64,000 nucleotides of DNA from Candidatus Rifleibacteriota bacterium (GCA_015232575.1 JADFZL010000007.1:230442-294441), one strand, 5' to 3'. Shown: positions 44,385 through 54,855, counted from the first letter of the stretch. The notes: generated by a model from the letters alone, not told the origin. Numbers and translations: made by a program.

Positions 44385-45602
44385 ATGATGACAGATAATA
44401 AAAATTCAATGGTGCGATTTATTGTATGTCTGGTCTTTGTATGCTTTTCGTGCACACTCAACGCTGGAGTAGTAGGCGATTTGTCCCTTTACTTTCAGAA
44501 ACGCGAAGATATTGAGTTGCATTCACGAAACATGGTTTCAGCAACAAAGGAACTTTATCGCGAGCGCCGTTCATTGAAGCAGTTTGTAGAAAGTTCTGCT
44601 ACACTGATGCAGGCTTATCGTTCGATAAAGGATAAAAATACCAGTCTGCCGCAGCTTGCCGATATAGCTAAATCGATAAGCGCTCTTGCTACGAGCTATC
44701 AGGCTCTCGCTCCTAAGGCGGAAGCCATGTATCAGAGAATTAAACCTGATATGGAATTTTTTGCCAGCATATCCGAAGAAGAGCTGGTTAAGTATGATCT
44801 TGAAGTTTCAGGCGGCCAAAACAAGTTTGCACTCAGGACAATTCCAGATGCTGATGTGAAAAGAATTGCCGCCTCTGCCGGCTGGTCGAAGGTTTGGAGT
44901 TCAATAAAATCTGATCCATCAAACATTTTCCGCTGGGGTAAACTGAAAGATGAATACGATTATGGCAAAGTAGAAGGCGAATATGCAATGAAGTGCAGTC
45001 AGATTTGTTTCGAAGCCGGGTCCCTTTACCAGGCTGCGAAAGATTCCATGAGCGAACTTTTTGCAATAAAATCTGAAATTGATAAAATATTTTCAGGCGA
45101 TCTGAATGCCGTTCTGAATATTGGAACTACGGTAAGTAATGTTCAGAATTCAGCGCGGGCTGCGGAATCTCTAGGCTTATTGACCAGTCAGGGTGGAAAC
45201 CATATTGGTAAAAGATTTGATGAGCTGCTATATCTGCAGGACAGGTATGTGCAGGTACATCGTACATACCAGCTGAAATATGCTAATACTCAAAATGGAG
45301 CTACATCTACAGGTCAGGTGGTCACTTCCGGCACGCAAACTTACAGCACTGCAGGCGCAGGTCTTCCCGGACAGACGGGAACGACTTCGCAAACACCGCA
45401 AAATAATCGCACTGGAATCGTTGCAGATGTAAATCTGAGCGTTTCTCAGGCGCTTCTGATTTATCAGACCGCTTATCAGGATTATACAAAACTTGCACAA
45501 AATCCTTATGCAGTACAGACTGACATTGTAAAATCACTTGAATATCTTCGCTGGGCAAAAACCCAGTATGATTACGCAAAAGCCCGTGAGTTGAAAAGAT
45601 AA
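44385..45602 (+). CDS. exported coiled-coil protein, unknown function
   Basis: A 405-residue exported protein. The signal peptide is FIVCLVFVCFSCTLNAG, with GGAGG 9 nt before ATG 44385 (ATG 44388 is an alternative). The mature part is mostly alpha-helical with heptad-like repeats (REDIELHSRNMVSATKELYRE...), a Gln/Thr/Ser/Gly-rich spacer (about 305-340: QNGATSTGQVVTSGTQTYST), then another helical end (KSLEYLRWAKTQYDYAKARE). No family recognised. It may form a periplasmic fibre or scaffold. It converges with spoVG and they share a terminator. Confidence 0.7.
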   Translation: MMTDNKNSMVRFIVCLVFVCFSCTLNAGVVGDLSLYFQKREDIELHSRNMVSATKELYRERRSLKQFVESSATLMQAYRSIKDKNTSLPQLADIAKSISALATSYQALAPKAEAMYQRIKPDMEFFASISEEELVKYDLEVSGGQNKFALRTIPDADVKRIAASAGWSKVWSSIKSDPSNIFRWGKLKDEYDYGKVEGEYAMKCSQICFEAGSLYQAAKDSMSELFAIKSEIDKIFSGDLNAVLNIGTTVSNVQNSARAAESLGLLTSQGGNHIGKRFDELLYLQDRYVQVHRTYQLKYANTQNGATSTGQVVTSGTQTYSTAGAGLPGQTGTTSQTPQNNRTGIVADVNLSVSQALLIYQTAYQDYTKLAQNPYAVQTDIVKSLEYLRWAKTQYDYAKARELKR

Positions 45603-45612
45603 TGTGAGTGAG

Positions 45613-45635
45613 ACCCTCTTTAACATGCGGAGGGT
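45613..45635. terminator. bidirectional terminator between coiled-coil gene and spoVG
   Basis: ACCCTC (45613-45618) pairs with GAGGGT (45630-45635). The hairpin spans the spoVG stop codon and lies 11 nt after the plus-strand stop codon, so it can serve both convergent genes. Confidence 0.55.
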
Positions 45636-45913
45636 TGTATTTTGTTTTCCGGGCGGGCGAGTTCATCTTCATAAGCACGCATGATGGCGTCTTTTATTGT
45701 GCGGTCGGCATCAGAATTCATAGACTGAATTACTTCGCGGTAGACGCCATCGGTTATTTTTTTTGATGGATAGCTTACGAATACTCCACGGCGGCTGTCG
45801 ATGATTTTGAAGTCACGAATCATGAGAAAGTCGTCAAATATAACCGACGCGAAAGCTCTGATTGAACCTTTGGGTGGTAAAAGAAGATTGATTCTAACAG
45901 AAGTTATCCGCAT
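45620..45913 (-). CDS. spoVG: SpoVG family RNA/DNA-binding regulator
   Basis: A 97-residue protein with SpoVG hallmarks: MRITSVRINLL, KGSIRAFASVIFDDFLMIRDFKIIDSRRGVFVSYPSKK, DGVYREVIQSMNSDADRTI. In Firmicutes SpoVG affects sporulation and capsule genes; in Borrelia it binds DNA and RNA. It is a small sequence-specific nucleic-acid binder. SpoVG in a diderm is known from spirochaetes and other deep phyla. It lies 8 nt after a gene for an exported protein, so they form one transcript. Confidence 0.93.
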   Translation of the reverse strand: MRITSVRINLLLPPKGSIRAFASVIFDDFLMIRDFKIIDSRRGVFVSYPSKKITDGVYREVIQSMNSDADRTIKDAIMRAYEDELARPENKIQPSAC

Positions 45914-45921
45914 AAAGCGGA

Positions 45922-46788
45922 TCAGAACTTAAGAATGAATTCTGTCCAGACCTTTGTGTCCTGCTGATCACTTTTGTCTGATATTTCAGGAACTCTCTGA
46001 TTGCGATAACCAGCTTTGATCATCATGTTGCGGCCTGCATCTACAAGACCTTCAACCTGAAGTTTTTCGTTCCTCTCAAGAGAGTCATACTGCGATCTTT
46101 CGTAGGAAACCTTTCCTTTTACAGAAGGAAGAAATTTATAAATAGCTTCGAGATAGTAGTTGTTAAGCACTTGAGGCATGCCCTTTGATTCTGATGAAGC
46201 AGGGCCATCTGATTTTTCTGTTGTGTTGGAATCTGCCATATTTGCCATTTTCTTTATGCTTGAGCTATTTGAATCATTTACGGAAGTAAGCACAGGTACC
46301 AGAAATGGATCTTCGCGTCCAACTTTACCAGAAACACTCCAGCGAGAACCGTTTGCTTCTGCTGAAAAAGTACTTGATCGCGGAGCTCCCCAGGCTTTGG
46401 GCTCTTCAACGTAACCCGCAGTCAAAGTAAGTTTCGAACTGAACGAACGCTTTGCAGTTCTGCGATTCTTTTCTTCCCCTGAGTTTGTCAGATTGCCTGA
46501 ACGCCCCAGAGAATTTTCTTCCCAGACCGAGGAAGTATTCAGGATGCGCTCGCCGTCTTCGGTGACATCGCTATTTAAAGCTTTTTCAGAGCTGTCAAAA
46601 TTCAAAAAACGGCTATCAAGCGAAACTTTGAATTCTTTGAAAGAGCTTTCGCCGGAAATCACAGGTTCATTTTTGAGATTGAACTTAAGTTCCCTGCTAT
46701 CTTGTGCGCAGACAGAAGAATTATTGCCGGAAAAAACAGTAGCAGCAATACAAACCAGTAAAACCCTGTCCAGAATAAAACGGTACAT
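45922..46788 (-). CDS. exported beta-rich protein, possible outer-membrane barrel
   Basis: A 288-residue exported protein. The ATG at 46788 (MYRFILDRVLLVCIAATVFS) is favoured, with GGAG 9 nt upstream and a direct signal peptide ending VCAQ; a GTG start 10 codons earlier lacks an SD. The middle (about 60-120 and 165-200) is rich in Ser, Asn and charged residues, so it is loosely folded. Alternating strands (KLTLTAGYVEEP; YLEAIYKFLPSVKGKVSYE; NMMIKAGYRN) and a terminal aromatic (FILKF) suggest barrel strands. No family recognised. It is co-transcribed with spoVG. Confidence 0.6.
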   Translation of the reverse strand: MYRFILDRVLLVCIAATVFSGNNSSVCAQDSRELKFNLKNEPVISGESSFKEFKVSLDSRFLNFDSSEKALNSDVTEDGERILNTSSVWEENSLGRSGNLTNSGEEKNRRTAKRSFSSKLTLTAGYVEEPKAWGAPRSSTFSAEANGSRWSVSGKVGREDPFLVPVLTSVNDSNSSSIKKMANMADSNTTEKSDGPASSESKGMPQVLNNYYLEAIYKFLPSVKGKVSYERSQYDSLERNEKLQVEGLVDAGRNMMIKAGYRNQRVPEISDKSDQQDTKVWTEFILKF

Positions 46789-46969
46789 TTTCCATCGCTC
46801 CAAGTAAACTCTTCTCACATATAATATATATTATTTCGGGTAAAGGTCAAGAAAAATTATATTAAAATAATTATTATTGATCTTTAAAAAGGATTTTTCA
46901 TCCTGATAATCAAAAATTTGCGATTTACCTCGCAAAAAAAGTTATTCATATTGCCAGTTCTGCCGATTA

Positions 46970-47830
46970 ATGTTGGCGATGAAGAAGCGATATATTAAAA
47001 GATTATTGTCGTGGCTGGTGATTATTTTCACGATCAGCATTTCCCTTACAGGATGCAACCTTTTTGAACCTGTGGACAACGTTATTCAGGAACTCACGCT
47101 TGAGGAAAGGGTTGCACAGGGGAAAATTGCCATGGAACGCGGAGAATATCTCAAAGCTGATGACATTTTTGTCAGAGTGCTTGCCGAAGATCCGTACCAG
47201 CTTGATGCAATTCGCGGTCATGGTCAGGCAATAGCTGGGGTTGGCGGCTTTAATATGTTTTATTGTCTCAACGTTCTTCAGAATGGAACAGGACCTTATG
47301 ATAACTCTATTGTTCTTTTCGAACTGAACGCTCTGAAAACGCAGATTCTGCAATTGGAAAAATCAATGCAGTGGCTGTCAAAGGATGTTTTCCCTACTCC
47401 GGCAGATCGAATAACGCGTGCTTTTGTGCGTTTATCATGTATTGTGAGATCAGTTCTCGAAAAATATGATACAAATCACAATAAAAAACTTGATTCTTAT
47501 GATGAAATTAATTTTTCAACAAATGCCAATGCATCGCCCGATTGGTCTGAGTTTAGAAGACAGTGTCTTTATGGACCTGCGTCTTCTGGTGTAACTCTCG
47601 AAGAGTGCTTTACGGACCTGTTTTATGGCTTAGAAGGCCGTGGAGCTTCGTGGACGTTTATTACTCCGATAAGTAAAAGGAATATAACCGGAGTTTTCAC
47701 TGAAATAAACCGCTCAACGCTCACTGCGGTCAGTGATCTTGCCCAGAAACTTAAGACTGCAGATGCATATTACGGGACAGACCTCCAAAAATTTGCAGCA
47801 GTAATCCGCGAACTGGATGGAGCCGAATGA
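46970..47830 (+). CDS. TPR-like lipoprotein with EF-hand-like loop
   Basis: A 286-residue lipoprotein (283 if ATG 46979 is used). The lipobox is LTGC with Cys29. A TPR-like pair follows (LTLEERVAQGKIAMERGEYLKAD, DDIFVRVLAEDPYQLDAIRG), then helices. DTNHNKKLDSYDE at about 165-180 matches the acidic EF-hand calcium loop at positions 1, 3, 5, 7, 9 and 12. The stop codon overlaps the next gene's start as ATGA, so it is co-translated with the outer-membrane protein. It may be a helper lipoprotein of that barrel. Unknown family. Confidence 0.72.
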   Translation: MLAMKKRYIKRLLSWLVIIFTISISLTGCNLFEPVDNVIQELTLEERVAQGKIAMERGEYLKADDIFVRVLAEDPYQLDAIRGHGQAIAGVGGFNMFYCLNVLQNGTGPYDNSIVLFELNALKTQILQLEKSMQWLSKDVFPTPADRITRAFVRLSCIVRSVLEKYDTNHNKKLDSYDEINFSTNANASPDWSEFRRQCLYGPASSGVTLEECFTDLFYGLEGRGASWTFITPISKRNITGVFTEINRSTLTAVSDLAQKLKTADAYYGTDLQKFAAVIRELDGAE

Positions 47831-48942
47831 AAACAGCCAGAGCGTGCAATCTTCTGCTGGTTCTGCTGGTTCTGCTTTTCAGCAGAGCATCTTATGCGGT
47901 TCAGTATTCGCGGTCTATTGATTATGAGACTTCGCAGACAAGGGCTATGGGCGGGGTTTCAATTGCTCTGGCTAATGACCGCCAGGTCTTGTTTTCCAAC
48001 CCCGCTGGTCTTGGGCCGATAAACGACAAAGAGTATTCGATAGTTCAACTTGAGAGCGAAATCAATGACAACTGGCAGCGGATGAGTACGAAGGTCGGTG
48101 AACTATCGGATAAGGAAACTCCGTGGGAACGTGCGAAGAACAATAATATCCTGAATCAGATTGTTGGCGAACATGGAAGAATTGCATTGTCTAATCTTTC
48201 ATATTATCTTGGAGCAGAGAATTTCGGTGCCGCTTTTTTGTATCAGGGAATCACCGATTTTGAGGTTGTGAATCCGGTGACTCCAAAGGTTCGGGCTTCC
48301 GGTTCAATTGATTCAGTCCTTACTGGATCTGTTGCCAGACCGGTTAATAGACCTGAACGTCTTTTCAATTCTGATGCTTCGGGCTGGTGGGGCGCAGCAA
48401 TGAAAGTCCTTTCCAGAAGAACATTTGATGAAACGTATTATGCCCGTGATTTTGCAGGCCTTTCTGAAAGCGACATGAGGAAGAATGAAAGAGGCGGAAC
48501 AACTCTTGATTTTGATTTTGGTGCTCTGTGGCTTTTGAAAGCTCCCTGGAGAACCAATTTCGGTTTCGTGGTAAAAAATATTTTTGAGAATGAAATTGAT
48601 CCCGGAATTGGAAAGCTTCGGCGGGAATGGGGTTTTGGTGCTTCTATTAACCCGCTTGATGGCTCTGCTGCAAGATATAAGAAGCTGACTTTGGCAGCAG
48701 ATTATTGGCATCTTCAGGAAAAATCTGACTGGTTTTCGCGGTTGCGCGCTGGTGCTGAAGCCTGGGTCAGGCCATGGCTTGCATTGAGATGTGGCATTCG
48801 TGGCGGCTATTTTTCGGGTGGTATCGGAGCTGATTTTAAAACAGTCAGAATAGATCTTTCAACTTATGGTGAAGAATTGGGTTTGAGAGCTGGTGACAAA
48901 GAAGATCGCAGATATACGCTTGCTCTGGGTATTGAGTTTTAA
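47827..48942 (+). CDS. outer-membrane beta-barrel protein (PorV/TraF-like)
   Basis: A 371-residue exported barrel-type protein. The signal peptide is NLLLVLLVLLFSRASYA. SQTRAMGGVSIALANDRQVLFSNPAGLG near residues 38-65 is typical of FadL-like/PorV/UPF0164/conjugal TraF-like proteins, where this N-terminal segment plugs or lines the barrel. The rest is a run of beta hairpins (DFDFGALWLLKAPWRTNFGFVVKN; KKLTLAADYWH; LALRCGIRGGYFSGGIGADF), and it ends LALGIEF with the terminal Phe. It overlaps the lipoprotein gene by 4 nt. Its substrate is unknown. Confidence 0.78.
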   Translation: MKTARACNLLLVLLVLLFSRASYAVQYSRSIDYETSQTRAMGGVSIALANDRQVLFSNPAGLGPINDKEYSIVQLESEINDNWQRMSTKVGELSDKETPWERAKNNNILNQIVGEHGRIALSNLSYYLGAENFGAAFLYQGITDFEVVNPVTPKVRASGSIDSVLTGSVARPVNRPERLFNSDASGWWGAAMKVLSRRTFDETYYARDFAGLSESDMRKNERGGTTLDFDFGALWLLKAPWRTNFGFVVKNIFENEIDPGIGKLRREWGFGASINPLDGSAARYKKLTLAADYWHLQEKSDWFSRLRAGAEAWVRPWLALRCGIRGGYFSGGIGADFKTVRIDLSTYGEELGLRAGDKEDRRYTLALGIEF

Positions 48943-49009
48943 TTTGAATAAATCCCCCGGATATGGTATTATTCGCTTTGGTTCATTCTTGATAGTGAAC
49001 CTAGCCTAA

Positions 49010-50326
<1,317 letters not shown>

Positions 50327-50353
50327 TTTTCTCTCAGGAAACACCTGAAAAAT

Positions 50354-50397
50354 CAAACCCCGGAACACGTCTTTAAAGACGTCAGTTTCGGGGTTTG
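50354..50397 (+). terminator. terminator after enolase
   Basis: CAAACCCCG pairs with CGGGGTTTG, enclosing a second stem (ACGTCTTT/AAAGACGT). The nested hairpin starts 28 nt after the enolase stop codon. Confidence 0.75.
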
Positions 50398-50469
50398 CTT
50401 CAATAACAAGACATTAATATGATTACCATTGATTCTTTGAGGAAAGACAAGAAAAGACAAGAGTTTTGT

Positions 50470-50496
50470 CCGCAGATTACGCAGATTGCGCAGATT
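50470..50496. repeat. short CGCAGATT tandem repeat
   Basis: CCGCAGATTACGCAGATTGCGCAGATT is three copies of a 9-bp unit CGCAGATTR. It lies in the 655-bp gene-free gap 50327-50981. The rest of the gap contains the enolase terminator, a MITE-like copy and a short plus-strand open stretch (50687-50884) that I do not support as a gene. Confidence 0.5.
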
Positions 50497-50516
50497 TTCA
50501 AGAGTCAAGATTCAGG

Positions 50517-50640
50517 ATTTGGTTGTGTGAGTCTGTTAACTGATTAAATTTGTGAATTGTATCTTCTTCAAAGTGAAAATCTGTTTCTTTTCCGTGATTT
50601 TCCGTGTTATTCCGTGGTTAAAAATCAGTTTCTTTTTTAT
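50517..50640. mobile_element. MITE-like element, copy B
   Basis: It begins ATTTGGTTGTGTGAG, identical to the left end of copy A, and contains TTCCGTGTTATTCCGTGGTT followed by AAAAATCAGTTTC, as in copy A. The right inverted end is missing or decayed. The left border is clear; the right border is approximate. Confidence 0.6.
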
Positions 50641-50990
50641 CAGTCAAATGTTTGCACTATCCATGATTCAGGATTCGAGATTTTGATTGCGTTTTTTTCT
50701 CGAATCAGAGTCGCATTGCTTACCTTCGCACCATGTTTCAAGAAGATTTACAAACGTTTTTCCAAAAAAACTTCCTGCTATCAGAGAAAAAGAAATAATA
50801 AAGGACAATTCAGAAAATATGGAAACGGAAATCATCTATGGGCATCTCCAAAAATTTGGTATAAAAATACAATCGGCTGAATGAAAATAGAAACTGAGTG
50901 CTTTTGTCAAAACACTAGACTTTAAATGGAAACATATTGTAAACTGTCAGACACGATTCGAATAAAAGAAAATGAAAGGATATGGAAAAC

Positions 50991-52127
50991 ATGCCAATTG
51001 TTAACCGAGAATTAATTGAAAAGCTTCCAAAAACCGATTTACACTGCCATCTTGATGGCTCAATGAGAGTCAGCACAATTCTGAGTCTTGCTGAATCTTA
51101 TAAAATAAGACTTCCTGCAGATAACGAAGACGATCTCAAAAAGATCATCGTTATGGAAAAAGGCTGCAGCAGCCTGGTTGATTATCTTAAAGTTTTTGAT
51201 GTTACGTTACTTGTACTTCAAACGGATGAAGCACTTGAAAGAGCTGCATTTGAACTTGCAGAAGATGCTGCAAAAGAAAACGTCAGGTATCTTGAAGTTC
51301 GTTTTGCTCCGATACTTCACACCAACAGCCTTCTGCCGTTCGAGAAAATTTTTGAAAGCGTTATTTCGGGCCTTGTAAGGGCAGAAAAAAGATATAAAAT
51401 TAAAACCGGATTGCTTGTCTGCGGAATGAGAAATTTCCCCTATGAAATTTCCCACATGGCAAGACGCCTGCATGATAGACTCTACACATTTACCGACAAG
51501 GAACTGTCTCTGCAACTGGCTCTGCATACAGCAAAAGTTACCACCAAGCTTTCGCAGCAGTATCCGACAATCGTTGGATTCGACATCGCTGGCCCGGAAA
51601 ATGGATATCCGGCAAAAGACTTCTACGAAGCCTTCCAGGAAATCATTAATGGTCACGTTTCAATCACCATCCACGCAGGCGAAGCTTATGGCCCGGAAAG
51701 TATCGAACAGGCTGTAAAGTATTGCCATGCTCATAGAATTGGTCACGGAACAAGACTTATCGAAGCCAAGGATGACTCAAAACTTCGCACTTTGTACACA
51801 TATTTCAAAGATAAACGTATTCCAATAGAAATTTGTCTTACAAGCAATGTCCAGACTGGCACAGTTCCGTCACTCGAGAAACATCCGATCAAAAATTTCC
51901 TCGAAGATAAACTCAGATGTACGATTTGTACGGACAACCGCCTGGTGTCGAATACAACAGTCACCGATGAATACATGAGACTCATCGAAACCTTCAATAT
52001 CTCAAAAGAAGAGCTCTACAAACTCATCATCTACGGATTCGAAAGCACCTTCCTGCCCTACGAAGAAAAAGAAGCAATCCTGAACGAAGTAGAACCAATC
52101 CTGAAGCGGGAACTCCTCGCCAAATAA
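50991..52127 (+). CDS. add: adenosine deaminase
   Basis: A 378-residue TIM-barrel amidohydrolase that turns adenosine into inosine. The ATG at 50991 (MPIVNRELIEK) is likelier than the one at 50982, because AAAGGA sits about 11 nt before it but only 2 nt before the other. Zinc ligands and catalytic residues are visible: DLHCHLDGSM, HAGEAYGP (Glu), RIGHGTRL and CTDNR at the end of the barrel. The last motif is of the TDN class rather than the more common TDDP, as seen in a bacterial subfamily. A strong palindromic terminator follows. Confidence 0.92.
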   Translation: MPIVNRELIEKLPKTDLHCHLDGSMRVSTILSLAESYKIRLPADNEDDLKKIIVMEKGCSSLVDYLKVFDVTLLVLQTDEALERAAFELAEDAAKENVRYLEVRFAPILHTNSLLPFEKIFESVISGLVRAEKRYKIKTGLLVCGMRNFPYEISHMARRLHDRLYTFTDKELSLQLALHTAKVTTKLSQQYPTIVGFDIAGPENGYPAKDFYEAFQEIINGHVSITIHAGEAYGPESIEQAVKYCHAHRIGHGTRLIEAKDDSKLRTLYTYFKDKRIPIEICLTSNVQTGTVPSLEKHPIKNFLEDKLRCTICTDNRLVSNTTVTDEYMRLIETFNISKEELYKLIIYGFESTFLPYEEKEAILNEVEPILKRELLAK

Positions 52128-52158
52128 CAGGCCAGTTTATATTTAAGAAGAGCTATCT

Positions 52159-52200
52159 AAACTCAACAGGGGCACGGTTAACCGTGCCCCTGTTGAGTTT
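52159..52200. terminator. 42-bp perfect palindrome, terminator of add
   Basis: AAACTCAACAGGGGCACGGTT and its exact reverse complement form a 21-bp perfect stem with no loop bases, 31 nt after the adenosine deaminase stop codon. It ends in TTT in both directions, so it can terminate from either side. Confidence 0.85.
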
Positions 52201-52356
52201 CAGCAATCAATATTGTTAATGGCAATTATTCTCTTGCATATATGGGTAGGTGTCCCAATAACTTATAACAATCCCAATTAATTTGCAGGTAAGTTCAAGC
52301 ATGATAAATCAAGTTTCACAGTAAACGCTATGAACAAAACTTGTAGAATTGCTATT

Positions 52357-52484
52357 ACTTAGTACGCAAAATCTTAAATATGGGGACAAATTGGCGAATT
52401 AACTTTGGGTTGGGCTGTCATCTCGAACGAATGTGAGAGATCTCATAAATGCGAGATTTCTCCCTTCGGTCGAAATGACATAGT
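52357..52484. repeat. long inverted repeat, left arm (contains palindrome copy 5)
   Basis: The reverse complement of 54443-54571 matches this stretch over about 128 bp at roughly 85% by eye, including TACGCAAAATCTTAAATATG near the outer end and GCGAGATTTCTCCCTTCG near the inner end. Its inner half (52416-52480) is a copy of the dispersed palindrome. The two arms enclose one gene, the DUF4932 protein. The flanking gap 52201-52356 holds nothing else that I can support. Confidence 0.7.
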
Positions 52485-52602
52485 TTAATGACCTCCTTAT
52501 TAAAATTTGCTGTACTTAGGCTGTTGGTAATTATTCCGTGCGCAATTAACTATGTCTCTGGGCAAGGATTTCTTAATGACTCGTAAACCTCAGAGAGACT
52601 GT

Positions 52603-54366
52603 TTATTTCCTTGTTGAGAATTCGTAAAGGTAGGGTTTGAGAACTTTTCCTTTTTTGCTTTGGAAGGATGAGTAATCTTCCGAGTTTAGAGAAAACTGGT
52701 ATTTACTTCCAGGTTTCAGAATAACTGGAACAACGCAGGTTCGCTTGTCATCTGTCCAATAAACTTTTGAATCGGGTGGATAATCTGGGAAGTTGGAATT
52801 TCCGGTACACCATGAATAGGGGGATTTCATCTCCTGATCAAATGTTGCGCGAATCTCGGTGAGCTTTGGATCAACGTCTGTGGCGCCATTTTCTGGCTCC
52901 ATTTTAACTATTTTGACGTCGTGTTCTTTGCTGATTCCGGGTTCTCCGGTCTGAAACCAGTAATAGACAGGTTTCAGCGGAAGATCATTTTCTCCAACGA
53001 ATCCCTGGAAATGTATGGTATTAAGATATAATTCAAATTCATTGTTCGGCTCAAGCATTGCTGGAAAAACGCAGGTTTTCTTATCGTCAGTCCAGAAAGG
53101 TTTTTTCCCTTCTGCGTTTTTCGGAAAGTTGTCTCCATTTTGGCACCATGAATAGCCTGGCTGCATTGGCATATTGAATGTAACTCTTAATTCGTAATAT
53201 CCCGGCTCAACTTCTCTGAAGTGATTCGGCGGGTCCATGGCGACAATCTGCGGTCTTTTCGCGTCTTCATCTGCTAACTTTTCTGCACATTTTTCGAAGG
53301 TTTGTACCAGTTGCGGTGTAAAATCTTCAAAAGTTGGATATTTATCTCTGTTTGATTGATAATCGGCATACTTTTCCACAATGGCTCTGATCCAGGAAAA
53401 ACCGTTGTTAATACAATCTTCGATTGCCCTTTCAGCAGCTTCGTTATCATTGTTGTCAATGAAATATTGAATTGATGCAGCTCGAACAAGCGATTCATTG
53501 ATAATGGCTTCCCAGCTTCCATAGGAACGCATTTCCATTAAACCTTTGCAAGACGAGAAAATTGATTTTCCGGATTTTTCAAAGAGCTGAATATGTTTGT
53601 CCATGAATGAATAAAAATATGAATGAGAGAATTCGTGAATAATAACAGAATTGTACTCGTCATCATAAAGAACATTTCCAGACGAATCGCATTTCCATGC
53701 TCCGAGGATGCAGAAGAAAATCGTTGCATCAGGTTTATAGAGAGTTAAACCATAGGAGTTTCCACCATTAACGAGAGCCGGAATTATACAGAGATCACAA
53801 TTCATTGGCTTTCCAAAGAACTTTCCGAACCAGTCAGATTTAACGTTATTTTCAATGTGTTTCTTAATTTCTTTTTCTGCATAATCATATACAGGTTTCT
53901 GACTTTTAATAAAACCATCGAAATCGGTCTCTTTAATAAATTGTTTTGCCAGAACAGCGAATTCCTGAGCTGTTTCCGCAGACCATCGGGTGTCAAATTC
54001 CTTTGGCCACGGATTAAGGGGAACTATGAAATCAAGAGTGCTGGTGTCTTTTAAATGAATTGCGAGACTCATTGGAGCGTTATATCCGGCTCCGTGATTA
54101 CGAATCATTTTCCGGGCAAATTTTACCATCTTATGATCACTGAATTTTTTGAAGTGTTTATCGATTGCTTCTGAATAAGAGGCAACGTGGCATTGATTAT
54201 ACTCGTATGTCCCTGAAAGTCTGAAAATAATACTTAAAAGTTCAATACGTGAATCAAAATGAGAGGATATCGTTGGCACGCTAGTTTCTCCTTTTACAAT
54301 CGGAAGTTGCGCGAGGAAGAGAAAGACGGTCAGTAATAAAATAGAAAAAAATCTTGTCTTTGTCAT
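52603..54366 (-). CDS. DUF4932-type exported metallopeptidase-like protein with Ig-like tail
   Basis: A 587-residue exported protein with signal peptide (ILLLTVFLFLAQLPIVKG). Residues about 35-370 match DUF4932: SRIELLSIIFRLSGTYEYN, IDKHFKKFSDHKMVKFARKM, GYNAPMSLAIHLKD. It contains a zinc-peptidase HExxH (VIIHEFSHSYFYSF) with a downstream Glu (AIINESLVRAAS) as probable third ligand. Two Ig-like repeats follow (about 390-480 and 485-587; IVAMDPPNHF...; IVKMEPENGATDVDPKLTEIRATFDQEM), related in style to the Big_5 domains of the giant protein. It probably cuts proteins or peptides outside the cell. It is the only gene between two long inverted repeats. Confidence 0.82.
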   Translation of the reverse strand: MTKTRFFSILLLTVFLFLAQLPIVKGETSVPTISSHFDSRIELLSIIFRLSGTYEYNQCHVASYSEAIDKHFKKFSDHKMVKFARKMIRNHGAGYNAPMSLAIHLKDTSTLDFIVPLNPWPKEFDTRWSAETAQEFAVLAKQFIKETDFDGFIKSQKPVYDYAEKEIKKHIENNVKSDWFGKFFGKPMNCDLCIIPALVNGGNSYGLTLYKPDATIFFCILGAWKCDSSGNVLYDDEYNSVIIHEFSHSYFYSFMDKHIQLFEKSGKSIFSSCKGLMEMRSYGSWEAIINESLVRAASIQYFIDNNDNEAAERAIEDCINNGFSWIRAIVEKYADYQSNRDKYPTFEDFTPQLVQTFEKCAEKLADEDAKRPQIVAMDPPNHFREVEPGYYELRVTFNMPMQPGYSWCQNGDNFPKNAEGKKPFWTDDKKTCVFPAMLEPNNEFELYLNTIHFQGFVGENDLPLKPVYYWFQTGEPGISKEHDVKIVKMEPENGATDVDPKLTEIRATFDQEMKSPYSWCTGNSNFPDYPPDSKVYWTDDKRTCVVPVILKPGSKYQFSLNSEDYSSFQSKKGKVLKPYLYEFSTRK

Positions 54367-54442
54367 ATCAGTTTGCCTCTATTCTAGATTTTTCAAAAGA
54401 TCTCCAGCGTTAGTATAACAAACCACAATAAAGGAATCATAA

Positions 54443-54571
54443 ACTATGTCATTTCGAGCGAAGGGAGAAATCTCGCATTCATGATATCTCTAACATTTGT
54501 TCGAGATGGCAGCCCGCCAAAATGTTAACACGCAAATTTGACCCCATATTTAAGATTTTGCGTAGATTAGT
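54443..54571. repeat. long inverted repeat, right arm (contains palindrome copy 6)
   Basis: This is the partner of 52357-52484 in inverted orientation. Its inner half (54447-54511) is a copy of the dispersed palindrome, TGTCATTTCGAGCGAAGGGA to TCGAGATGGCA. Its outer half ends CCATATTTAAGATTTTGCGTA. Confidence 0.7.
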
Positions 54572-54677
54572 ATATAACACGATTTTTGAAAATTCAATTT
54601 AGTAAATATCAAATTCTGAAATGCTGATGTCAATTGAACGCAATTTCTTCACAATTTGTTTACCCGATCATTTGTAG

Positions 54678-54697
54678 GGGCTTGATTTATCAAGCCC
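54678..54697. repeat. short palindrome beside decayed genes
   Basis: GGGCTTGATTTATCAAGCCC is a perfect 9-bp stem with a 2-nt loop. It immediately precedes the duplicated radical SAM fragment. Confidence 0.5.
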
Positions 54698-54700
54698 GAA

Positions 54701-54855
54701 CCGACCGCCCTGAAAACCTTTAAGAAAGAGCAGGTGAAGAGAATCCTAACTCAGATGAAGTTTGCGCAGGCTAACGCAATCACCGTGACATTGCGCTATT
54801 GCTGTTTCTATTTTCCGCGAAAAGTCAGTGCTTGCCAAGGTCTCGGGGCGTATTT
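54701..54855 (-). pseudogene. fragment of a radical SAM gene 3' end
   Basis: The stretch 54701-54832 matches 57487-57618 (inside the 3' end of the radical SAM gene) over about 132 bp with about 9 mismatches and no gap. Read on the minus strand it codes for TDFSRKIETAIAQCHGDCV then SLRKLHLS and a TAG stop, while the intact gene has ADFSRKIESTIKQCHGDCV then SLRKLHLSQ. Several differences change amino acids, and codon phase is kept. It is thus a relic of a paralogue, or an old copy of the tail. The upstream part is lost. Confidence 0.6.

Noticed and set aside
50557..50884. Plus-strand frames of 65 and 107 codons in the enolase-add gap
   Set aside because: The longer one begins inside the MITE-like element, both lack a ribosome site, and base use is unlike the neighbours.
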